From: Jiella flava
GTDB lineage: Bacteria; Pseudomonadota; Alphaproteobacteria; Rhizobiales; Rhizobiaceae
Assembly: GCF_017349315.1 (NCBI RefSeq)
Contig: NZ_JAFMPP010000021.1
Location: 1-49,765 of the forward strand
Reading direction: 5' to 3'
DNA length: 49,765 nt
The notes under the pieces are model-generated. The model searched no databases. It was given only the letters and a program-made list of their open reading frames with translations, and was not told the DNA's origin. Position numbers and translations under genes: made by a program. Below, in pieces: positions 28,322 to 39,392 of the stretch (position 1 is its first letter; every line of letters begins with the position of its first letter).

Positions 28322-30346
28322 TCAGATGTCGAGGTCGGAAGCGAAGGCCGCCTGTTCCTGGATGAAGCGGAAGCGCGACTCCGGTCGGTTGCCCATCAGC
28401 GCGTCGACCGCGCTGGATGTGCCGGCTTCCGGCGTTTCGTCGGCGACCACCCTGAGGAGCGTGCGCTTGCGCGGGTCCATCGTGGTCTCCTTCAACTGCG
28501 CCGGCAGCATTTCACCGAGACCTTTGAAGCGCGCCACCTCGACCTTGCGACCCTTGAACTCGCGGCCGACGATCTCCTCGCGATGTTTGTCGTCCCGCGC
28601 GTAAAACGTCTTGCCCCCGGCCGCCAGCTTGTAGAGCGGCGGGACGGCGAGAAAGAGATGGCCGCCGCGGATCAGCTCCGGCATTTCGCGATAGAAGAAG
28701 GTGATCAAGAGCGAGGCGATATGAGCGCCGTCGACATCGGCATCGGTCATGATGATCACGCGCTCGTAGCGCAGATCTTCCGGCCGATATTTCGAGCGGG
28801 TGCCGCAGCCGAGCGCCAGGATGAGATCGGACAGCTGCTGATTGGCGCCGAGCTTCTCGCGGCCGGCACTGGCGACATTGAGGATCTTGCCGCGCAGCGG
28901 CAGGATTGCCTGGACTTTCCGGTCGCGCGCCTGCTTGGCCGAACCGCCGGCCGAGTCGCCCTCGACGATGAAGAGTTCGGCACCGACGGCGCCGGTCTGG
29001 GAACAATCGGCCAGCTTGCCGGGCAGGCGCAGCTTGCGGGTCGCCGACTTGCGGCTGACTTCTTTTTCCTGGCGCCGGCGCAGCCGCTCGTCGGCGCGCT
29101 CGACCACCCAGTCGATCAGCCGGGCGGCATCCTGGGGCGAAGAGGCGAGCCAGATGTCGAAGCTGTCGCGCATCGACTGCTCGACGATCCGCTGCGCCTC
29201 CACGGTGGCCAGCCGGTCCTTGGTCTGGCCGACGAATTCCGGCTCGCGAATGAACACCGACAGCATGGCCGAGGCCGTCTGCATGATGTCGTCGCCGGTG
29301 ATGATCGCCGCGCGCTTGTTGCCGGAGACCTCGGCAAAGGCTTTGAGGCCGCGCAGCAGCACCGAGCGCAGACCGGCTTCGTGGGTGCCGCCTTCGGGCG
29401 TCGGAATGGTGTTGCAGTAGGACCGCACGAAGCCGTCGTCGGCGGTCCAACTGACGGCCCATTCGACGGCGCCGTGGCCGGTCGTCTTTTCGGTGCGTCC
29501 GGCAAAGAGCTGCGAGGTCACCCGATGCTCACTGCCGAGCGTCGTTTCGAGATAGTCCTTCAGGCCGCCGGGGAAATGGAAGGTCTCGCGGCTTGGAACA
29601 CCGGCATCGGCTGGAATGAGCGAGGGATCGCAGGACCAGCGGATTTCGACGCCGCCGAAGAGATAGGCCTTGGAGCGGGCCATCGCCATCAGTCGTTCCG
29701 GGCGGAAGCGGGCGTTCGCCCCGAAGATCTGCGGATCGGGCCGGAACCGGACCCGGGTGCCACGCCGATTGTGGACCTCGCCGACCTCTTCGAGCTTCGA
29801 GGTGGCAAGCCCGCGCTCATAGGTCTGGCGATAGAGCCGGCGGTTGCGCGCGACCTCGACCTCGAGGAACTCCGACAGAGCGTTGACCACCGAGACGCCG
29901 ACACCGTGCAGGCCGCCGGAGGTCTCATAGACCTTGGAATCGAATTTGCCGCCGGCATGCAGCGTCGTCATGATGACTTCGAGCGCCGAACGGTCCTTGT
30001 ATTTCGGATGCGGGTCGATCGGGATGCCGCGGCCGTTGTCGCTGATCGACAGCGTCCCGTCGGCTTCGAGCGCGACCTCGATGAAATTGGCATGGCCGGC
30101 GGTGGCCTCGTCCATCGAATTGTCGATGACCTCGGCGAAAAGATGATGCACGGCCTTTTCGTCGGTACCGCCGATATACATACCGGGCCGGCGCCGGACC
30201 GGTTCCAGCCCCTCCAGAACCTCGATATCGGCGGCTGTGTAATCGGCGCCGGGCACGAATTCCACCGTTGCCTTACGGGCGGTGCCTTGCGGCCGTGGCG
30301 CCTTCGGCTGACGCGCGGCGTTGCCCGAAAACAGGTCGTCGCTCAT
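28322..30346 (-). CDS. parE: DNA topoisomerase IV subunit B
   Basis: A 674-residue type IIA topoisomerase ATPase subunit. GHKL motifs: EVIDNSMDEA, DNGRGIPIDPHPKYKDRSAL and GGLHGVGVSVVNALS. Transducer: QTKDRL region. TOPRIM: FIVEGDSAGGSAKQARDRK, IIMTDADVDGAHIASLL and LPLRGKILNV. The C-terminus MGNRPESRFRFIQEQA is typical of alphaproteobacterial ParE, as is ending soon after it. It decatenates daughter chromosomes together with ParC, which is not in the window. It is monocistronic, with its promoter in the region upstream of 30346. Confidence 0.95.
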   Translation of the reverse strand: MSDDLFSGNAARQPKAPRPQGTARKATVEFVPGADYTAADIEVLEGLEPVRRRPGMYIGGTDEKAVHHLFAEVIDNSMDEATAGHANFIEVALEADGTLSISDNGRGIPIDPHPKYKDRSALEVIMTTLHAGGKFDSKVYETSGGLHGVGVSVVNALSEFLEVEVARNRRLYRQTYERGLATSKLEEVGEVHNRRGTRVRFRPDPQIFGANARFRPERLMAMARSKAYLFGGVEIRWSCDPSLIPADAGVPSRETFHFPGGLKDYLETTLGSEHRVTSQLFAGRTEKTTGHGAVEWAVSWTADDGFVRSYCNTIPTPEGGTHEAGLRSVLLRGLKAFAEVSGNKRAAIITGDDIMQTASAMLSVFIREPEFVGQTKDRLATVEAQRIVEQSMRDSFDIWLASSPQDAARLIDWVVERADERLRRRQEKEVSRKSATRKLRLPGKLADCSQTGAVGAELFIVEGDSAGGSAKQARDRKVQAILPLRGKILNVASAGREKLGANQQLSDLILALGCGTRSKYRPEDLRYERVIIMTDADVDGAHIASLLITFFYREMPELIRGGHLFLAVPPLYKLAAGGKTFYARDDKHREEIVGREFKGRKVEVARFKGLGEMLPAQLKETTMDPRKRTLLRVVADETPEAGTSSAVDALMGNRPESRFRFIQEQAAFASDLDI

Positions 30347-30553
30347 CGGCTTTGGGTTCCTCGCTCGACGGTGGGTTTGACGAAATACGCCGGAAGCATG
30401 GCCTTCTAGCTATACTTTCACGAAATGTTCTTCAAGGCGGCGTGCCGCCGTAAGCCGCGCTCTAGAGCGGTTTTCGGCGTTTTCCACTGCAAAAGCTGTT
30501 GAATGTGGAAAGGCCCCGGCTTGTCATTGGGTGAAGGTCAGGGCCACGAACGC

Positions 30554-30583
30554 AAAAAAGGGCGCCCGTCTCCGGACGCCCCT
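30554..30583 (-). terminator. Intrinsic terminator of the glnBA transcript
   Basis: On the minus strand GGGCGTCCG and CGGGCGCCC form a 9-bp stem (one G-U pair) around GAGA, followed by six T (30554-30559). It lies about 140 nt beyond the glnA stop, after repeat copy C. Further left in the 374-bp gap between parE and glnA is a small palindrome, CGCTCTAGAGCG (30458-30469), and an inverted pair TTTCCAC/GTGGAAA; no gene is seen. Confidence 0.88.
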
Positions 30584-30616
30584 TATAGCGTTTGTCAGCG
30601 ATGACGGTCGCCTCCA

Positions 30617-30725
30617 GCATCGTGCTTTGCCGAAAATCGGAATCGATTTTCGGCAAAGCACGATGCGTCGATTCAAAGGCTTAGAGCGACCGTTCTGCGT
30701 CCGATAGGACGCAGGGCGCTCTAGA
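30617..30725 (+). repeat. Dispersed palindromic intergenic repeat, copy C (most complete)
   Basis: Copy C shows both palindromes. The first has arms GCATCGTGCTTTGCCGAAAA and TTTTCGGCAAAGCACGATGC around a short centre. The second is CTGCGTCCGATAGGACGCAG with one mismatch to the other copies. The repeat ends GCGCTCTAGA, overlapping the glnA stop codon (30721-30723), and a second GCGCTCTAGA occurs at 30457-30466. It would lie in the 3' untranslated region of the glnA mRNA. Confidence 0.85.
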
Positions 30726-32130
30726 CCGAGTAGTACATGTCGAACTCGATCGGATGCGGCGTCATCTCGTAGCGCAGCACTTCGGCCATCTTCAGGTCGA
30801 TGAAGGCGTCGATCTGGTCGTCGTCGAAGACGCCGCCGGCTTTGAGGAAGTCGCGGTCGGCATCAAGCGATTCCATCGCCTCGCGCAGGCTGCGGCAGAC
30901 GGTCGGGATTTCCTTCAGCTCCTCCGGCGGCAGATCGTAGAGATCCTTGTCCATGGCCTGGCCCGGATGGATCTTGTTCTTGATGCCGTCAAGGCCGGCC
31001 ATCAGCATCGCCGAGAAGGCGAGATACGGGTTAGCCGTCGGATCCGGGAAGCGGACCTCGACGCGCTTCGCCTTCGGCGAATGGCCAAACGGAATGCGGC
31101 AGGAGGCCGAGCGATTGCGCGCCGAATAGGCCAGCAGGACCGGCGCTTCAAAGCCCGGGACGAGGCGCTTGTAGGAATTCGTCGACGGGTTGGTGAAGGC
31201 GTTGATCGCCTTGGCGTGCTTGATGATGCCGCCGATGTAGTGGAGGCAGGTTTCCGACAGCCCGGCATATTCGTTGCCGGCAAACGCCGGCTTGTCGCCC
31301 TTCCAGATCGACTGGTGAACATGCATGCCCGAGCCGTTGTCGCCGTAAACCGGCTTCGGCATGAAGGTCGCGGTCTTGCCGTAGGCGTTGGCGACCTGGT
31401 GGATGACGTACTTGTAGATCTGCAGCTTGTCGGCGTTGCGGGTCAGCGTGTCGAACTTGATGCCGAGTTCGTGCTGGGCCGCGGCCACCTCGTGGTGATG
31501 CTTCTCGACGGCGACGCCCATCTCGGCCATCACGGTCAGCATTTCCGAGCGCATGTCCTGGCAGGAATCGACCGGCGGAACCGGGAAGTAGCCGCCCTTG
31601 ATGCGCGGCCGGTGGCCGAGATTGCCGGTCTCATAGTCGGTGTCGTCGTTGGACGGCAGTTCGGTCGAGTCGAGCTTGAAGCCGGTGTTGTACGGATCGG
31701 CCTTGTAGCGCACGTCGTCGAAGACGAAGAATTCGGCCTCGGGGCCGAAGAAGCAGGTGTCGCCGATCCCCGACTGGGAGAGATAGGCTTCCGCTTTGCG
31801 CGCGGTCGAGCGCGGATCACGGTTGTAGCCTTCCCCGGAAATCGGATCGAGAATGTCGCAGGTGATCGCCATCGTCGCCTGGGCGAAAAACGGATCCATG
31901 TAGGCGGTATCGGGATCCGGCATCAGCACCATGTCGGACTCGTTGATGGCCTTCCAACCGGCGATCGACGAGCCGTCGAACATCGAGCCTTCCGAGAACA
32001 TGTCTTCATCGACGATGGAGGCGTCCATCGTAACATGCTGCATCTTGCCCTTCGGATCGGTGAAGCGCAGGTCGACGAATTTGATGTCGTTGTCCTTGAT
32101 CTGCTTCAAAATCTCGTTGGCGCTCGTCAT
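30721..32130 (-). CDS. glnA: Glutamine synthetase type I
   Basis: A 469-residue GSI enzyme making glutamine from glutamate, ammonium and ATP. Motifs: [63 protein letters not shown] and the adenylylation site DLYDLPPEE with Tyr at about residue 398. The length and regulatory tyrosine fit the GlnE-controlled bacterial form. The ATG at 32130 has GAAGGA 7 nt upstream; an in-frame start five codons earlier is less likely. It lies 65 bp after glnB on the same strand, forming glnBA, and ends at a terminator (30554-30583). Confidence 0.97.
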   Translation of the reverse strand: MTSANEILKQIKDNDIKFVDLRFTDPKGKMQHVTMDASIVDEDMFSEGSMFDGSSIAGWKAINESDMVLMPDPDTAYMDPFFAQATMAITCDILDPISGEGYNRDPRSTARKAEAYLSQSGIGDTCFFGPEAEFFVFDDVRYKADPYNTGFKLDSTELPSNDDTDYETGNLGHRPRIKGGYFPVPPVDSCQDMRSEMLTVMAEMGVAVEKHHHEVAAAQHELGIKFDTLTRNADKLQIYKYVIHQVANAYGKTATFMPKPVYGDNGSGMHVHQSIWKGDKPAFAGNEYAGLSETCLHYIGGIIKHAKAINAFTNPSTNSYKRLVPGFEAPVLLAYSARNRSASCRIPFGHSPKAKRVEVRFPDPTANPYLAFSAMLMAGLDGIKNKIHPGQAMDKDLYDLPPEELKEIPTVCRSLREAMESLDADRDFLKAGGVFDDDQIDAFIDLKMAEVLRYEMTPHPIEFDMYYSV

Positions 32131-32195
32131 GGCCGTCCTTCCCATTTTTCATGGTTTGTTGGGTCTTTCAAAGGATCTCGTCGATCCTTCGATGC

Positions 32196-32552
<357 letters not shown>

Positions 32553-32594
32553 CTATGGTCTCGCATGGCGAGTCTTGCCCGCCGACGCCGACAA

Positions 32595-32611
32595 TGCACG
32601 TGTCATGCCAA
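32595..32611 (-). promoter_or_regulatory. Sigma-54 (-24/-12) promoter of glnBA
   Basis: The minus strand reads TTGGCATGACACGTGCA, matching YTGGCACGRNNNTTGCW at all defined positions but two, with GG and GC separated by exactly 10 nt. Transcription would start near 32584, leaving a leader of about 50 nt before glnB. This implies RpoN and an NtrC-type activator under nitrogen limitation. I did not find a convincing pair of NtrC sites upstream. Confidence 0.8.
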
Positions 32612-32784
32612 GCTCGCCGACGTGAAAGGCACACTCGACATAGCTTGATTCGTCCGTGCGGCAATGGAGCCCCTGTCCTAACGGCCTGTCCAGCGAAGAA
32701 TTTTCCCGGACCTCGGGTTCGTCAGGGCCTAAATGGCTGATATTCGGTCTTGATGATAAGTTTTATGCATAAAAAGATGGCGAA

Positions 32785-34335
32785 ATGAACAAAAAATATG
32801 CAATCAAGATGGCGTCAAATCAGGCAATGAGCGCAGCGTTGTTGACGCCGGCCGAAATGGCGCGGGCCGATGCGCTGACGATCGCCGCCGGCACCCCCGG
32901 CATCTTGCTGATGGAGCGCGCGGCTGCCGCCATCGTCGAGGCGATCGAAGCGGCCTTTCCAGATGCCGTGCGCGTCGCCTGCCTGGCCGGGCCGGGCAAC
33001 AATGGCGGCGATGCCTGGGCCGCAGCGGCAATCCTGCAGCGGCGGGGGCGGGCGGTCGCGGTGTTCCGGCTTCAACCGCCGGAGAAATTGTCGGGCGACG
33101 CCGCGATCGCCGCGCAGGCTTTCGGCAACGAGGGGGCGCCACTCGCCGCGTTTCGGCCGGAGGCGTTCGATCTTGTCGTCGACGGGTTGTTCGGCGCCGG
33201 GCTGTCGCGGGCCTTGGAAGGCGAGGTGGCCGGCATGGTCGACCGCCTCAACGCCGACCCGGTGCCGGTTCTGTCGATCGATCTGCCCTCGGGAATTTCG
33301 GGCCTGACGGGAGAGCGGCTCGGCATGGCCGTCACGGCAACGGCGACGGTCACCTTCTTTCGGGCCAAGCCCGGTCATTGGCTCGAGCCGGGGCGCTCCC
33401 ATTGCGGTTCCGTGACGGTCGCCGACATCGGCATCGCGCCCGTCGTGCTCGATGCGATCGGGCCGCGGACCTTTGCGAACGAGCCGGCGCTCTGGCGCGA
33501 TCAGCTGAGAACACCGGCCGATGCGGGCCACAAATACGACCGCGGTCATGCCGTCGTCGTCTCCGGTGGAGCGGCGCAGACCGGCGCGGCGCGGCTTGCG
33601 GCGACGGCGGCGCTGCGGGGCGGTGCGGGGCTCGTCACAGTGTTGTCGCCATCGAGCGCCGTTCTGGTGAATGCCACCCATCTGACGGCGGTGATGCTGA
33701 AGCGTTGCGACGACCGCGCGACCCTTACCGAACTCCTTGGCGATCGTCGCCTGAACGCGCTGGTGCTGGGACCGGGGTTCGGCGTTGGCGCGCAGGCGCG
33801 CGACTATGCTGAGGCGGTGTTGGCGAGCGAGGCGCGGCTGGTGCTCGATGCCGACGGGATCACCTCATTTGCCGAGGATCCGGCGGCCTTGTTTGCGCTG
33901 GCTGCCCAGGCCGCCGATCGCCGGACGAAGGGCGAGGCGGCGATGGTGCTGACGCCCCATGCCGGCGAATTCAAGCGGCTGTTTCCGGATTTGGCGGCAG
34001 CGGACGCGATGGCCAAGCCGGAGACGGCGCGCCAGGCCGCCGCCAGGGCGCGATCGATCGTCCTTCTGAAGGGCCGCGACACCGTCATTGCCGCGCCGGA
34101 TGGCCGGGCGGCGATCAATACGACGGGAACGCCTTGGCTTGCCACTGCCGGCAGCGGCGACGTGCTCTCGGGGCTCGTCGCGGCGGCGCTGGCGCAAGGC
34201 GCGGCGACGTTCGAAGCCGCCTGCGCCGCGGTCTGGATGCATGGCAAGGCGGCCGAGATGTTTGGACCCGGGCTGATCGCCGAGGATCTGCCGGCGATGC
34301 TGCCGAAGGTGTTCGCGCGGCTTGCCGCAGGCTGA
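32785..34335 (+). CDS. nnr: Bifunctional NAD(P)H-hydrate epimerase / ADP-dependent NAD(P)H-hydrate dehydratase
   Basis: A 516-residue repair enzyme. The N-terminal epimerase (YjeF_N) has ALLTPAEMARADALTIAAG, LAGPGNNGGDAWAAAAIL (residues about 67-84) and SIDLPSGISGLTG. The C-terminal kinase-like dehydratase has GHKYDRGHAVVVSGG, LVLGPGFGVG, LTPHAGEFKRLF and the ADP/substrate site GTPWLATAGSGDVLSG. It epimerises and dehydrates damaged NAD(P)HX. The start is uncertain: ATG codons at 32785, 32809 and 32827 all lack a strong ribosome-binding site, and 32827 best matches the family N-terminus. It is divergent from glnB, an arrangement also seen in rhizobia. Confidence 0.93.
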   Translation: MNKKYAIKMASNQAMSAALLTPAEMARADALTIAAGTPGILLMERAAAAIVEAIEAAFPDAVRVACLAGPGNNGGDAWAAAAILQRRGRAVAVFRLQPPEKLSGDAAIAAQAFGNEGAPLAAFRPEAFDLVVDGLFGAGLSRALEGEVAGMVDRLNADPVPVLSIDLPSGISGLTGERLGMAVTATATVTFFRAKPGHWLEPGRSHCGSVTVADIGIAPVVLDAIGPRTFANEPALWRDQLRTPADAGHKYDRGHAVVVSGGAAQTGAARLAATAALRGGAGLVTVLSPSSAVLVNATHLTAVMLKRCDDRATLTELLGDRRLNALVLGPGFGVGAQARDYAEAVLASEARLVLDADGITSFAEDPAALFALAAQAADRRTKGEAAMVLTPHAGEFKRLFPDLAAADAMAKPETARQAAARARSIVLLKGRDTVIAAPDGRAAINTTGTPWLATAGSGDVLSGLVAAALAQGAATFEAACAAVWMHGKAAEMFGPGLIAEDLPAMLPKVFARLAAG

Positions 34336-34358
34336 GCCGCTCGGCCGGCTCATCACAC

Positions 34359-35891
34359 TCAGTAGGCAGAGTCCGTGCGCAGCAGGCTGATCGGTGTCAT
34401 CAGCAGGATGTACAGATCAAGGGCGAGCGACCAGTTTTCGATGTAGAACAGGTCATATTCGAAGCGTTTGACTAGCTTGGTCGGGTCGTCGATCTCACCG
34501 CGCCAGCCGTGGATCTGCGCCCAGCCGGTGATGCCGGGCTTGACCTTGTGGCGGCCGAAATAGCCGTCGACGATCTCGGTGAAGGTCTCGTCGCGGCTGG
34601 AGCGGGCATGGACGGCGTGCGGGCGCGGGCCGACGATCGACAGATCGCCGCGCAGCACGTTGAAAAGCTGCGGCAGCTCATCGATCGAGGTCTTGCGGAT
34701 GAAGGCACCGACGCGGGTCACCCGCTTGTCGTTGCGGGTGACGATCTGCCGGGCCTCGGGGTCGCTCATGGCGTGATGCAGCGAGCGGAACTTGAAGATC
34801 TCGACTTCCTGATTGTTGAAGCCGTGGCGCTTCTGGCGAAAGATGATCGGCCCCGGAGAGTCGAGCTTCACCGCGATCGCCGTGATCAGCATGATCGGCG
34901 ACAGGAGCACGATCGCCAGCGATGCGGCCATGATGTCGAACGCGCGTTTGGCGATCGTATCCCAGTCGGCGAGCGGCCGGTCGATGACGTCGATCAGCGG
35001 TAAGGACCCGACGTAGGAATAGGTGCGGGGGCGAAATTTCAGCTCCGCCGAATGAGCGGCCAGGCGAATGTCCAGCGGCAGCACCCAGAGCTGCTTGAGC
35101 AGCGAAAGCAGGCGCGTTTCGGCCGACAACGGCAGGGTGACGATCAGCATGTCGATGCGGGTGCGGCGGGCAAATTCCACCAGCTCGGCGATCGTGCCGA
35201 GTTTCGGATAGCCGGCAACCAGCGGCGGCGATCGTCGATTGTCCCGATCGTCGAAGATGCCGCAGATCCGGATGTCGTTGCCGGGCTGCATTTCGAGGCC
35301 GCGAATGAGGGTCTCGGCGTTCTTGCCGCCGCCAACGATGACCGCCCGGCGCTCCATCAAACCGTTGCGCGCCCAGTGCCGCAGGCGCGAGGCGAAGATC
35401 AGCCGGGCGAGACAGATCACCGCAAGCCCGATGATGGCCCAGGAGAGGAGCGGGAGGCCGCTCAGCGTTGGCCGGTCGAAGCCATAGAGGAACAGCGCGA
35501 CCAAGCCGGCGGCGAGGCCGAGACCGACCGCGACCCGCCAGAGTTTCAGTTGCGAGCCGCGCAGGAACGACAGGTCGTAGGTATGCGCCGCATTCAAAAT
35601 CCCGATGCCGATGAGGGTGCCGACGAGCATCGCGGCGATGGGCAGAATGGCCTTTGGAGTTTGGCCTTCGAGCAGCCAGCAGACGATGCCGATCAGGAAG
35701 AACACGGTGCCTTCGCCGAGCCGCCACAGACCGCACAACATGCGGGGGCTGATGAACTCATTGTCGAGATGAGTGAGGGTTTGCAGGGCCTGGGCGTTGA
35801 GTTGCACGTTCTCGTTCGGATCGTCTGGGCGCTTGGGCAAATGGCGCGCCGCCGGTTTCGAAAACGGAAGGCTTTCGTTGGGATCGCTCAT
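34359..35891 (-). CDS. Undecaprenyl-phosphate sugar phosphotransferase (WcaJ/ExoY type)
   Basis: A 510-residue polyprenyl glycosylphosphotransferase. N-terminal hydrophobic helices (residues about 50-165) are followed by a CoA-binding-like Rossmann domain ([20 protein letters not shown]). A further membrane helix ([19 protein letters not shown]) precedes the catalytic bacterial sugar-transferase domain with [45 protein letters not shown] and [16 protein letters not shown]. It would transfer a hexose-1-phosphate, usually glucose, to the lipid carrier to begin exopolysaccharide synthesis. The ATG at 35891 is preferred to a TTG at 35930. No other polysaccharide genes are nearby. Confidence 0.93.
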   Translation of the reverse strand: MSDPNESLPFSKPAARHLPKRPDDPNENVQLNAQALQTLTHLDNEFISPRMLCGLWRLGEGTVFFLIGIVCWLLEGQTPKAILPIAAMLVGTLIGIGILNAAHTYDLSFLRGSQLKLWRVAVGLGLAAGLVALFLYGFDRPTLSGLPLLSWAIIGLAVICLARLIFASRLRHWARNGLMERRAVIVGGGKNAETLIRGLEMQPGNDIRICGIFDDRDNRRSPPLVAGYPKLGTIAELVEFARRTRIDMLIVTLPLSAETRLLSLLKQLWVLPLDIRLAAHSAELKFRPRTYSYVGSLPLIDVIDRPLADWDTIAKRAFDIMAASLAIVLLSPIMLITAIAVKLDSPGPIIFRQKRHGFNNQEVEIFKFRSLHHAMSDPEARQIVTRNDKRVTRVGAFIRKTSIDELPQLFNVLRGDLSIVGPRPHAVHARSSRDETFTEIVDGYFGRHKVKPGITGWAQIHGWRGEIDDPTKLVKRFEYDLFYIENWSLALDLYILLMTPISLLRTDSAY

Positions 35892-36056
35892 CGAATTGGC
35901 CTGCGCATCCGCGATTTTCAGACTCGGCAAATGCTATCTGCCGGAACGAAATTCGTCCGCCGCACAGCCTTCGGCGGGGCCGCAGAACAAGATCGTACAC
36001 TGACAGAAACCACCTAAGAAAGCGTTGTCGCAAGGTGATGAAAGCAACCGGTGCTT

Positions 36057-39000
36057 TCAACGGAAATTGCGTGCTTTCACGCTGATCGTGTCAAGTTGCA
36101 GATCGCGAATATAGATATCATGTGCCGCAGGTGTGCGCGGCGGCTTGTCGCGTGGATCTTGCGTGGGCGATCCGTGGTGGAACTCGTCCCCCCGGCCGTG
36201 GGGCAGCGGAAAGTGGGCTTCACGTCCGCCGATACTTGCTAGCTTTGCGGATAGATCCGCCAGCTTCTGGACGACGAGATGCACCACGTCGCCTTCGCGC
36301 TGGATGCGGCCATGGGCCCCGAGCATCGTCGCGGTCAAAACGATGCGGCGGAATTTTTCGAAGGTTTTCGGCCAGACGACCAGATTGGCGATGCCGCTCT
36401 CGTCTTCCATGGTGATGAACATCACCCCCTTGGCGCTGCCCGGTCGCTGGCGCACCAGCACCAGGCCCGCCGCCGCCAGCCATCGCCCGTCCCGCGCGCC
36501 CATCGCCTCGGCGCAGGTGACGATCCGGCGTTGGCGCAGATCCGCGCGCAAAAAGCCGACCGGATGGCCGCGGAGCGACAGGCCGACGTGGCGATAATCG
36601 CCGACCACCTCACCGCCGGCGGGCATCTGGCGCAGCCGCACCTGCGGCTCACGCAGCTCCGACGCTGAGGCATTCTCGCCGGTTGCATCGGCACTGGCCA
36701 TGGCGCTGGCGGCGGCAAACAGCGGCAACGGCTCGTCGCGGAGTGCCTTGATCGCCCAGACCGCCTCGCGCCGGCTCAAGGCGAAGGCCGGCCGGAACGC
36801 ATCGGCCTCGGCCAGCCGCGTCAGAGCCTGAATGGTGAGGCCCGCCCGTCTCCAGAGATCCTCGATCGAGGCGAAGGGCGCCCCGCCGCGGGTGGCGAGC
36901 AGCCGGGCCGCCTCCTTGTTGGCAAGCCCTTTGACCATGCGCAGTCCGAGCCGCACCGCGAAAAGACCTTTGCTGTCGGGCTCTTGCGGTGTTTCGAGGG
37001 TGCAGTCCCAGCGCGAATGGTTGATCGAGACAGGGCGGATTTCGACCCCATGCTCCTTGGCGTCGCGGACGATCTGAGCGGGGGCATAAAAACCCATCGG
37101 CTGGGCGTTGAGGAGGGCCGCGCAAAAGACGTCCGGATGCCAGCATTTCAGCCAGGACGAGGCATAGGCGACAAGCGCGAAGGAGGCGGCATGGCTTTCC
37201 GGAAAGCCATAGGAGCCGAAACCTTCGAGCTGGCGGAAGGTGCGTTCGGCAAAATCGCGCTCATAGCCATTGGCGGTCATGCCGGCGACGAGCTTGTCCT
37301 TGAAGGCCGAGACGCCGCCGGTGAATTTGAAGGTCGCCATCGACTTGCGCAGGCCGTCCGCCTCGCCGGGGGAAAAGCCGGCGCATTCGATGGCAACGCG
37401 CATCGCCTGTTCCTGAAAGAGCGGCACGCCGAAGGTCTTGCCGAGCACCTTTTCCAGTTCGGGCTTGGGATAGTCGACCTTTTCCAGCCCCTCGCGGCGG
37501 CGCAGATAGGGATGCACCATGTCGCCCTGGATCGGGCCGGGGCGTACGATCGCCACCTGAATGACGAGGTCGTAATAGGTGCGCGGCTTCAGCCGCGGCA
37601 GCATCGACATCTGCGCCCGGCTTTCGATCTGGAAGGTGCCGAGCGTGTCCGCCCGCCGGATCATCGCATAGGTCTTCGGATCCTCCGCCGGGATGGTCGA
37701 AAGATCGTAATCGATTTCCTTGTGCGCCTTCAACAGATCGAGGCCGCGTTTCATGCAGGACAGCATGCCGAGAGCGAGGACGTCGACCTTCATGAATTTC
37801 AGGACGTCGATGTCGTCCTTGTCCCATTCGATCACCTGGCGCCCATCCATCGCTGCCGGTTCGATCGGCACGAGATCGTCCAGCCGATCGTTGGTCAGGA
37901 CGAAGCCGCCGGGATGCTGGGAGAGATGGCGCGGCGCGCCGCGCAGTTGGCCGGCCAGCTCCAGGGTCATCTGGAGGCGGCGGTCGGACAGGTTGAGATT
38001 GGCTTCCTTGAGATGTCGGGGATCCACCGGCCCCTCGGACCAGCCCCAGACCTGACTGGAAATCTGGGTGATCAGATCCTCCGGCAGGCCGAGCGCCTTG
38101 CCGACGTCGCGCAGCGCCCCTTTGCTGCGATAACGGATGACGGTCGAGCACAGCGCGGCCCGATCGCGGCCATAGGTGTCGAAGATCCATTGGATGACGA
38201 TCTCGCGCCGCTCATGTTCGAAGTCGACGTCGATATCCGGCGGCTCGCGGCGTTCCTCGGAGACAAAGCGCTCGAAAAGAAGGTCGCACCGCACCGGATC
38301 GATGGCGGTGATGCCGAGGACATAACAGACGGCCGAGTTCGCCGCCGAGCCTCTGCCCTGGCAGAGAATGTCTCGAGAGCGGGCGAAGCGGACGATGGCA
38401 TTTACCGTCAGGAAATAGGGGGCGTAATCGAGCTTGGCGATCAGCGCCAGCTCGTGGCGAAGGATTGCCTGCACTTTGTCCGGAACCCCCTTCGGATAGC
38501 GCTCGGCGGCGCCCGCAAAGGTCAGCCGTTCGAGTGTCTCTTGGGGCGTCAGCGCGGGGTCTTCGCGTTCCTCGGGATATTGATAGGCGATTTCGTCCAT
38601 CGAAAAGCGGCAGCGCTCGGCGATCTCCAGGGTTCGGTGAAGGGCCCCCGGATCATGGGCAAACAGCCGGTGCATTTCCTGCGGCGGCTTCAGATGCCGG
38701 TCGGCGTGGCGCTCGCGGCGAAAGCCGAGATCGTCGATGATGACGTTGTGGCGGATCGCGGTGACGACGTCCTGCAGGATGCGCCGGTCCGGATCGTGAA
38801 ACAAAACGTCGTTGGTGACGACTGGCGCGACGCCGGTCTCGGAGGCGAGATTCGACAGGTCGTACAGCCGCAGCCGATCACCCGGCCGCCGCCGAAGGGT
38901 GAGGGCGAGAGAGGCGCGATCGCCAAAACAGGCGGCAAGGCGCGCGGCTTCAAGCCGGCACGTCTCATCCGCCGCCTCGGGCAGAAGGATCGCGAGAAGG

Positions 39001-39392
39001 CCCTCGGCATGGGCCGCGAGATCGTCCCATTCGAGATGGCAGGCGCCCTTGCCAGCCCGGCTCTTGCCAAGGGAGAGCAGGCGGCAGAGCCTTGAATAGG
39101 CGGCCAGGTTCGTCGGATAGACCAGCACCGGCAGGCTGCCTGCCAGATCCAGCCGGCAGCCGACGATCAGCCGCACGCCGGTGGTCTTGGCCGCCTCATG
39201 GGCGCGCACCATGCCGGCCAGCGAATTGCGGTCGGCGATCCCGAGCGCCTTGATGCCCATCTGTGCGGCCGTGGCGAACAACTCTTCGGGCGAGGACGCG
39301 CCGCGCAAAAAGCTGAAATGGGTGGTGACCTGTAGCTCGGCATAGGCCGGGCCGGCTTTGTGAGGGGGGAGCATGCGGGCGCCGCCGCTCAT
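36057..39392 (-). CDS. dnaE2: Error-prone DNA polymerase DnaE2 (ImuC)
   Basis: A 1111-residue C-family polymerase. An N-terminal PHP domain ([21 protein letters not shown]) precedes the polymerase core with the catalytic aspartates in [13 protein letters not shown] and [16 protein letters not shown]-terminal OB fold ([20 protein letters not shown]) follows, and it lacks the clamp-binding end of replicative DnaE1. It synthesises across lesions together with ImuA and ImuB during the SOS response. The ATG overlaps the imuB stop by 4 nt (ATGA). It is the last gene of the imuA-imuB-dnaE2 operon; the 165 bp beyond it separate it from the sugar transferase gene. Confidence 0.95.
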   Translation of the reverse strand: MSGGARMLPPHKAGPAYAELQVTTHFSFLRGASSPEELFATAAQMGIKALGIADRNSLAGMVRAHEAAKTTGVRLIVGCRLDLAGSLPVLVYPTNLAAYSRLCRLLSLGKSRAGKGACHLEWDDLAAHAEGLLAILLPEAADETCRLEAARLAACFGDRASLALTLRRRPGDRLRLYDLSNLASETGVAPVVTNDVLFHDPDRRILQDVVTAIRHNVIIDDLGFRRERHADRHLKPPQEMHRLFAHDPGALHRTLEIAERCRFSMDEIAYQYPEEREDPALTPQETLERLTFAGAAERYPKGVPDKVQAILRHELALIAKLDYAPYFLTVNAIVRFARSRDILCQGRGSAANSAVCYVLGITAIDPVRCDLLFERFVSEERREPPDIDVDFEHERREIVIQWIFDTYGRDRAALCSTVIRYRSKGALRDVGKALGLPEDLITQISSQVWGWSEGPVDPRHLKEANLNLSDRRLQMTLELAGQLRGAPRHLSQHPGGFVLTNDRLDDLVPIEPAAMDGRQVIEWDKDDIDVLKFMKVDVLALGMLSCMKRGLDLLKAHKEIDYDLSTIPAEDPKTYAMIRRADTLGTFQIESRAQMSMLPRLKPRTYYDLVIQVAIVRPGPIQGDMVHPYLRRREGLEKVDYPKPELEKVLGKTFGVPLFQEQAMRVAIECAGFSPGEADGLRKSMATFKFTGGVSAFKDKLVAGMTANGYERDFAERTFRQLEGFGSYGFPESHAASFALVAYASSWLKCWHPDVFCAALLNAQPMGFYAPAQIVRDAKEHGVEIRPVSINHSRWDCTLETPQEPDSKGLFAVRLGLRMVKGLANKEAARLLATRGGAPFASIEDLWRRAGLTIQALTRLAEADAFRPAFALSRREAVWAIKALRDEPLPLFAAASAMASADATGENASASELREPQVRLRQMPAGGEVVGDYRHVGLSLRGHPVGFLRADLRQRRIVTCAEAMGARDGRWLAAAGLVLVRQRPGSAKGVMFITMEDESGIANLVVWPKTFEKFRRIVLTATMLGAHGRIQREGDVVHLVVQKLADLSAKLASIGGREAHFPLPHGRGDEFHHGSPTQDPRDKPPRTPAAHDIYIRDLQLDTISVKARNFR

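Noticed and set aside
36984-39095. A 703-codon open frame opposite dnaE2
   Set aside because: Shadow of a clear DnaE2 coding sequence; no start signal or family motif.
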